Of a stretch of DNA of 64,000 nucleotides, positions 59,142 through 64,000 are shown in pieces. The translations under genes and the position numbers were made by a program. The notes beneath the pieces were generated by a model. It was given only the letters and a program-made list of their open reading frames with translations, searched no databases and had not been told where the DNA came from. The number at the start of each line of letters is the position of its first letter. Positions within the stretch are counted from its first letter, which is position 1. Origin of the DNA: JACKII01 sp965222315 (GTDB lineage Bacteria; Pseudomonadota; Alphaproteobacteria; Bin95); assembly GCA_965222315.1 (NCBI GenBank), contig OZ244951.1, positions 2,914,001 through 2,978,000 on the forward strand, in the 5' to 3' direction.

Positions 59142-61235
59142 TCAGAAAGCGGCCAATATCTGGCCAACGTCGCCCCACCCCACCTCTTCGAAGGTAATGG
59201 ACTGGGTCTCGGAAAAGGTAACCGTTATGTCCTGCGCTTGCGGTCCGGCCCCCAGAACAGACGAGACAGAAGCATTGGCGCCACCCAACCCATTCAAAAT
59301 CAGCGAGTCGCCCGCAGAAAAGTCGGTGATGATGTCATGACCGGGGTCGGCAGCGTCAAAAATGAAAGTGTCATGCCCAGCGCCGCCCGTCGCAATGTCA
59401 TCGCCAGGTCCACCGGTCAGCGTATCATTGCCTTCGCCGCCAAAAAGCTCATCGCCAGCCAAGCCGCCGCTCAGAAAGTCATCGCCGTCAAACCCTATCA
59501 GCAGGTCACTGGCGGAAGTCCCGATCAGCGTATCGCCGTTCGCCGTGCCGCCAATCCGGTCATAGGCTGAAAAAACGTCCCGTTGCAGGTACTCGATGTC
59601 GGTATTGCGCAGGATGATCTCCGACAGGGACGTAGACCATAGCTTTGCCCCCTCCCCCGCGGTGAAACGGCCATCTTGGCTCCAGAAGCGGTCACCATCG
59701 CGCAAGCGGGTAAACTGATCCAGCAGTATCACTGCGAACGTTTCACCGACGATGCCGTCATTGACCGGGTCTTCCGCCACCCCTCCGACCCAAAGGTCGA
59801 CCAAACCGACTTGTCCATAGGCGGCTTCCAGGCTCGCAACGGCAGCCGCATCACTGGAAATATCCGAGAAATCCTCGGCCGGCGCCAGTCCCAGCGCCTG
59901 CCGCATTTCGTTGTACGTGGGCAATCCCAGATCGCGGCCACGCTGAATGTTCAGGGAAGCAAGATCAAACCCACCTGCACCGGGCGGGCCGAAAAGGAAA
60001 GAGCGCACGTCTTCGACCATATAGGGGTCGTAGGCCTGAGCCATCCCTTCCGAAACACCCCTTAGAATCGGATCAATCCCGCCATTGGCTTCAATCTCCG
60101 CCACATTGAAAAAAGCATCGCGTAGCGCCAGATCGCCGGCAGCAATGACGGAGCCATCTTCCGAACGGCGCTCAATTTCGGGTGACAGAAGCGTGTGCCC
60201 AAGACGATAGGCAGCTGTGGAGAACTCAACGGCAATGCCGGGGTTAATTGCCGGGTCGTAGCCCGAATATTCCGGAACAACGTCCTCGCCGAGTAACGCA
60301 GGCAAAAACTCGTTGAAGGTAACAGCCTGCATTTCTGCTTCGACTCTAGCCCTTGCCTGGTCGAAGATTTCATCGTCGGAAAGCCGCGGGAAACGGCCGG
60401 CCAGATTGTCGGCCCACCAATTGTGCTCGCGGACAAATAGGGTGTGCATGGAGGTCAGAGCAACATTCTCCGCCGCACGAATATCGCCGGTGAGAACGCC
60501 GCCAACGCCATCTGGCAAAAGCAAGCCATCCGCCGCAATTTGAAGCCTGCCGCCCTCGTCCCGCAGAAGCTCCAGAGCTTCTTCGCTGGAGCCATAGATA
60601 TTGGAGCCATCGATGAAAGCGGTGATCTGGTTTTCATACGCGCGGACGGACGTATCGCCAGAGCCTTCCATCGGATCGGCCCGGAAAAAACCGATGGCCG
60701 CATCGCCTGTGCCGAACGGATCGAAATAAGGATCGTTGACCGGCACCGGGATCGCCGCCGCCTCCACGGTGCCGCCTTCGGTCAGATCGATATCGTGGTC
60801 CAGGAATTGGCCCCAGACCCAGAACATATCGCTAAGCCCATTTTCATTGGGCATTGGATCGGTTTGGCGGACAACGATGTTGGAGATTTCGCGGGGGTTC
60901 GGCCGGTCGTCTCCCGCCATAACCTCCCCAAACCCATCGAAGCCGGCAGGCGCAAGCCGCAACAGTTCAGCGCCCGCTGATCCGAAATCCACCTCTTCTT
61001 CATTATTGCCCTGGCCGTCCGCACTCCGTGGCTCCAGGTCAGATATTTTTCGGCGGTTCGACCGCCCAAATAGCCTGTCCCCAGGCTCCCAGTCCCGGTT
61101 TTGCGCCAGATTGTGCAGGAACCAGTCCCAATCGGGCGCTCTGGGCTCAGGCAAATCTCTCGCTAGTGCACCATCCGACCAGGCATCACGATTGAAACCT
61201 GGAAGCCGCGGAAGGTCCAAAAAGTCCCTGATCAT
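59142..61235 (-). CDS. Animal-type haem peroxidase with C-terminal RTX repeats
   Basis: The 697-residue protein matches the cyclooxygenase/myeloperoxidase-type peroxidase superfamily. The distal His147 lies in WGQFLDHDIDLTE with the calcium-site Asp next to it, FIDGSNIYGSS follows, then TLFVREHNWWADNL, and the proximal His347 in STAAYRLGHTLLSPEI. Residues about 560-625 are RTX Ca-binding nonapeptides and the C-terminus is a type I secretion-type tail; there is no signal peptide. It is probably an extracellular peroxidase producing oxidants such as hypohalous acids or iodine species. The ATG at 61235 is preferred to an upstream TTG at 61247. Confidence 0.9.
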   Translation of the reverse strand: MIRDFLDLPRLPGFNRDAWSDGALARDLPEPRAPDWDWFLHNLAQNRDWEPGDRLFGRSNRRKISDLEPRSADGQGNNEEEVDFGSAGAELLRLAPAGFDGFGEVMAGDDRPNPREISNIVVRQTDPMPNENGLSDMFWVWGQFLDHDIDLTEGGTVEAAAIPVPVNDPYFDPFGTGDAAIGFFRADPMEGSGDTSVRAYENQITAFIDGSNIYGSSEEALELLRDEGGRLQIAADGLLLPDGVGGVLTGDIRAAENVALTSMHTLFVREHNWWADNLAGRFPRLSDDEIFDQARARVEAEMQAVTFNEFLPALLGEDVVPEYSGYDPAINPGIAVEFSTAAYRLGHTLLSPEIERRSEDGSVIAAGDLALRDAFFNVAEIEANGGIDPILRGVSEGMAQAYDPYMVEDVRSFLFGPPGAGGFDLASLNIQRGRDLGLPTYNEMRQALGLAPAEDFSDISSDAAAVASLEAAYGQVGLVDLWVGGVAEDPVNDGIVGETFAVILLDQFTRLRDGDRFWSQDGRFTAGEGAKLWSTSLSEIILRNTDIEYLQRDVFSAYDRIGGTANGDTLIGTSASDLLIGFDGDDFLSGGLAGDELFGGEGNDTLTGGPGDDIATGGAGHDTFIFDAADPGHDIITDFSAGDSLILNGLGGANASVSSVLGAGPQAQDITVTFSETQSITFEEVGWGDVGQILAAF

Positions 61236-61394
61236 CTTCGCTCTCAAGTTGGATCCGTTTGTCTAACGATAAATCCTCGATTGCAGATTGAAGAAGTATC
61301 TGTGTGAGAAATCATCTCAATAAGATCGCGGCAAAACGCCGACCTACTCAGAATCCGGGCATGAGAGACTCGGCTCTGAAATCAGACATCCAAA

Positions 61395-62441
61395 TCAGAC
61401 AAACGCCAGCAGCCGCGCGGGCGTCTCCACCATGATGCGCTGGATTTCAGCTTCCGAGAACCGTCGGCGGCGCATCAGCGGCAGGACGTTGCGGAAGATG
61501 TGGCCGTAGCCGTGGCCGCCGAATTCCTGCAGGCGCGAGCGGTAGCAGATGTCGTGGCTGATCGCGATCTGGTCCAGGTGGCCGCGCTCGATCAACCGCC
61601 GGATCATGCGCAGGCGGATCGCATCGTTCGGCAGGTCGAATTGCAGGTTCAGGCCATAGAGCGACTGCTCCTGCCCGAACAGGTCGAACTCGATTACCAC
61701 CCCGGTGTCGGCCAGCCGGAACAGCTTGTCCTCGTCCGCGATGGTGCGGTCGATATGGCTGATGGTGGTGCGGGAGGGGTCGCCGCCGCGGGCCTGGATG
61801 AACTCGGCCACTTCCTGCGGCTGGTCTTCGTCCCGGCCGGGATGGACGTTCAGCGACGCGCCGGTCTCGCGCTGGGCGATCAGCGCGCCTTCCATCACCC
61901 GCTTTTCCAGATCGGTCCAGGGCGACTGGCAGCCGATCTCGCCGATGATGCCCGCGCGGATATCGGTGCCCCACGCGCCCTCGGTGATCTGGGCGACAAT
62001 CTCCTGGGCGAAGCTCTCGACCGAGCGCTCATGGTTGGCCGGGTCCTGGTACTCATCGACATAGTGGCCGGAGCCCATGACGATGTGCACGCCTGTCGCT
62101 TGCGAGATGGCCTTCATGCCGTCAGGGTCCGGTTTCAGGCCGCCGACGGAGAGTTCGACGATGGCCTGGCCGCCCGATTCCTTCATGCGGGCCACCTCGC
62201 GGATGGCCACGTCGCGGTCGAAGAACACCAGGTTGTTGGGTGACTTCACACTGCCATAGTTGATGTCGAAATAGGTACAGGGGCAGAGCGGCGGGCCCTG
62301 GTCCTCGCTCGCCTGCATGGCGGGCGTGCGGATGTCCCAGAGCAGGTGCTCGTGCATCAGCGTCGCGCCCAAATCGGCGGGCTCGATCAGGCCGTTGACG
62401 GTCTGGACCTTGCCGCGCAGGTCGTCACGGGAGAGGGGCAT
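61395..62441 (-). CDS. Phosphotriesterase-family metal hydrolase
   Basis: The 348-residue protein has the amidohydrolase ligands in order: His30 and His32 in LMHEHLLWD, a Glu in GIIGEIGCQ where lysine usually bridges the metals, His in LNVHPGR, His in ISHIDRT and Asp in ISHDICYRS. The Glu-bridged variants include lactonases and aryldialkylphosphatase-like enzymes; a lactone or ester substrate is likely. It is upstream of the peroxidase gene on the same strand, 159 bp apart, in a gap with AT-rich promoter-like sequence. Confidence 0.88.
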   Translation of the reverse strand: MPLSRDDLRGKVQTVNGLIEPADLGATLMHEHLLWDIRTPAMQASEDQGPPLCPCTYFDINYGSVKSPNNLVFFDRDVAIREVARMKESGGQAIVELSVGGLKPDPDGMKAISQATGVHIVMGSGHYVDEYQDPANHERSVESFAQEIVAQITEGAWGTDIRAGIIGEIGCQSPWTDLEKRVMEGALIAQRETGASLNVHPGRDEDQPQEVAEFIQARGGDPSRTTISHIDRTIADEDKLFRLADTGVVIEFDLFGQEQSLYGLNLQFDLPNDAIRLRMIRRLIERGHLDQIAISHDICYRSRLQEFGGHGYGHIFRNVLPLMRRRRFSEAEIQRIMVETPARLLAFV

Positions 62442-62511
62442 GGGCGAAGAACCTTTGCAAGCGGATGCGTTTGGCCCATGCTTACCCGGTCACGCGGGAA
62501 ATGGAAGGCTC

Positions 62512-64000
62512 ATGGAGAGCGCAACGCCCCTGCAACCGCTGGAACTCGCCCACGAACTGGACGGCCTCGCCGACCGGCACCAGAACCGTGCGCGGATGTT
62601 TTTGGTGATCGCGCTGGGGGTGATCGGACTTGGTATTGGGGCTGTGATGTTTTTGCCGCCGGTCATCGCCTGGGTCGACGCGCTCTTTAAGGAAGTTGAA
62701 CCCGATGCAGTAGTGGAGACGCTGCAAACCAATATCAATGCCCGGACCGAAACGCTACAAGGCATCCTGAACAAGCAGCAAGCCCTGGTTGCCGCCCTGA
62801 ACGTCGCGGACAAAACCCTAGGTGAGGTCTGGCAGCGGCAGGAGATTGCGGGCGCGGACGGCAATCCGCAGCAGGGCGAAATCCGAGGCATCATCGCCGT
62901 CGGCGGCAGCTTGTTTGCCTTTGGTGGTGACTCCTTGGGCGGCAACGTAAAGGTGCTGTTGCTGAAGGGTGCTGTAGACGGCACCGGCTGGCAGCGGCAG
63001 GAGATTGCGGGCGCGAACGGCAATCCGCAGCAGGGCTTCATCAATGGCATCGCCACCGTTAGCGGCGGCCTGCTCGCCTATGGCCGCGACAACAGGAAGG
63101 TGCTGTTGCTGGAGGGCGCAGCGGACGGCAACGGCTGGCAACGGCAGGAGATTGCGGGCGCGAACGGCAATCCGCAGCAGGGCTCTATCCACGGCATTAC
63201 CGCCGTTGTCGGCGGCCTGCTCGTCTATGGCTCGGAATCCGCCAGGTTCAACAGGAAGGTGCTGTTGCTGAAGGGCGCAGCGGACGGCAACGGCTGGCAG
63301 CGGCAGGAGATTGCGGGCGCGAACGGCAATCCTCAGCAGGGCTTCATCAATGGCATCGCCAGCGTTAGCGGCGGCCTGCTCGCCTATGGCGGGGACTCTT
63401 ACAGCGACGACGGGAAGGTGCTGTTACTGGAGGGCGCAGCGGACGGCACCGGCTGGCTGTGGCAGAAGATTGCGGGCGTGGACGGTAATCCGCAGCAGGG
63501 CTGGATCAATGGCATCGCCGCCGTTGGCGGCGGCCTGCTCGCCTATGGCGGGGCCTCTTACAGGCACGACAGGAAGGTGCTGTTGCTGAAGGGCGCAACG
63601 GACGGCACCGGCTGGCTGTGGCAGAACATTGCGGGCGTGGACGGTAATCCGCAGCAGGGCGATATCTACGGCATCACCGCCGTTGACAACGGCCTGCTCG
63701 CCTACGGCTCGGACTCCCTTAGGGGCGACAGGAAGGTACTGTTGCTGAAGAGCGCGCCGGACGGAACCGGGTGGCAGCGGCAAGAGATTGCGGGCGTGGA
63801 CGGCAATCCGCAGCAGGGCTGGATCAATGGCATCTCCGCCGTTGACGACGGCCTGCTCGCCTATGGCGGGGACTCTTACAGCGACGACGGGAAGGTGCTG
63901 TTGCTGAAGGCTGCCACAGGAAGCGTTGGCATGCTCGGCCATCAATCCGCGCTGACGCCCCCGCCGGATGCCCCGGACGACGACGAGGATTCAACGGCTG
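62512..64000 (+). CDS. Membrane-anchored protein of seven tandem 53-residue repeats (3'-truncated by window edge)
   Basis: From the ATG at 62512 the frame is open to the end of the window (496 codons). Residues about 27-53 are one membrane segment (FLVIALGVIGLGIGAVMFLPPVIAW), followed by a helical stalk (about 60-105). Seven repeats of the type GWQRQEIAGANGNPQQG then GLLAYGxxx...KVLLLxGA follow (about 107-470), then a Pro/Asp-rich tail (PPPDAPDDDEDS). Seven strand-rich units are consistent with a seven-bladed beta-propeller. No family was recognised. The start is supported by a GGAAATGGAAGG stretch upstream. The cytoplasmic end is short, so the repeats face the periplasm. Confidence 0.75.
   Translation, partial: MESATPLQPLELAHELDGLADRHQNRARMFLVIALGVIGLGIGAVMFLPPVIAWVDALFKEVEPDAVVETLQTNINARTETLQGILNKQQALVAALNVADKTLGEVWQRQEIAGADGNPQQGEIRGIIAVGGSLFAFGGDSLGGNVKVLLLKGAVDGTGWQRQEIAGANGNPQQGFINGIATVSGGLLAYGRDNRKVLLLEGAADGNGWQRQEIAGANGNPQQGSIHGITAVVGGLLVYGSESARFNRKVLLLKGAADGNGWQRQEIAGANGNPQQGFINGIASVSGGLLAYGGDSYSDDGKVLLLEGAADGTGWLWQKIAGVDGNPQQGWINGIAAVGGGLLAYGGASYRHDRKVLLLKGATDGTGWLWQNIAGVDGNPQQGDIYGITAVDNGLLAYGSDSLRGDRKVLLLKSAPDGTGWQRQEIAGVDGNPQQGWINGISAVDDGLLAYGGDSYSDDGKVLLLKAATGSVGMLGHQSALTPPPDAPDDDEDSTA
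62830..63930 (+). repeat. Seven tandem 159-bp repeats in the terminal membrane protein gene
   Basis: Repeat starts, taken at the TGG of GWQRQ/GWLWQ, are at 62830, 62989, 63136, 63295, 63454, 63613 and 63772. Six intervals give 159 bp (one is 147 bp). Units are highly similar at the base level; most differences sit in a short loop (GGDSYSDDG, GRDNR, GSESARFNR and others) before KVLLL. Confidence 0.9.

Noticed and set aside
62830..63930. CRISPR or non-coding tandem array
   Set aside because: The period is 159 bp, the frame stays open through all units, and differences preserve the reading frame.

Overview
The window looks like chromosomal DNA of a GC-rich alphaproteobacterium, most likely a Rhodospirillales-type, probably marine heterotroph. 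This rests on the protein families present (DUF2948, DUF1028, CaiB/BaiF CoA-transferases, a COG4111-type NAD regulator, VPxPAG-tailed surface proteins) and on the dispersed intergenic repeats; no rRNA or marker gene allows a firmer placement. There is no phage, IS element, CRISPR array or integrase. Housekeeping genes (fur, murA, dcd, pgk, nadA, nadC, purB, two tRNAs) alternate with accessory patches.

Layout. 0-5.4 kb: end of a truncated gene, fur with an Fe(III)-type ABC permease, then a convergent operon (small protein, dcd, murA, DUF2948). A 3'-3' gap between them holds a helically phased TGTAGA array. 5.5-16.6 kb: tRNA-Thr, a 1638-residue LamG/glycosidase/RTX protein, a catalytically dead HtrA-like protein with a DUF1028 protein, a periplasmic cyclase, a DMT transporter with an intact trypsin-like protease, and a HAD protein. 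16.7-30.2 kb: pgk, YbaK-type deacylase, CoA-transferase, alpha/beta hydrolase, crotonase and NAD regulator, then nadA-nadC behind a promoter overlapped by tandem palindromes, trans-sulfuration and class V aminotransferase genes, a kinase and a GMC oxidoreductase. 30.3-37 kb: envelope proteins, a flavoprotein, a GH25 lysozyme, and a two-gene module of a DUF4157 (HExxH) protein with 33-bp repeats plus a possible ADP-ribosyltransferase toxin. 37-47 kb: CoA-transferase, CARDB/RTX protein, SDR, hydroxyacid dehydrogenase with flavoprotein, GDPD, tRNA-Ala and a DHA2 exporter.

47-59 kb carries several recombination scars: a frameshifted rhodanese gene, two VPxPAG-tailed surface proteins separated by fused 3' ends of the flanking cupin and rhodanese genes, a detached copy of the carboxyltransferase 3' end, and a PHP-type protein that has lost its start and its catalytic core. 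This stretch also holds an SDR, a metallo-beta-lactamase-fold hydrolase, purB, a LysE exporter and an acyl-CoA carboxyltransferase. 59-64 kb: an animal-type haem peroxidase with RTX tail, a phosphotriesterase-family hydrolase, and a membrane-anchored protein of seven near-identical 53-residue repeats that runs off the window.

Working together: several genes form a plausible acyl-CoA and organic-acid catabolic capacity (two class III CoA-transferases, crotonase, carboxyltransferase, SDRs, GMC oxidoreductase, two fumarate-reductase-like flavoproteins). The secreted set (three RTX proteins, two VPxPAG-tailed proteins, DUF4157/toxin pair, GH25 lysozyme) suggests heavy investment in surface and extracellular functions, although no secretion machinery for them lies in the window.
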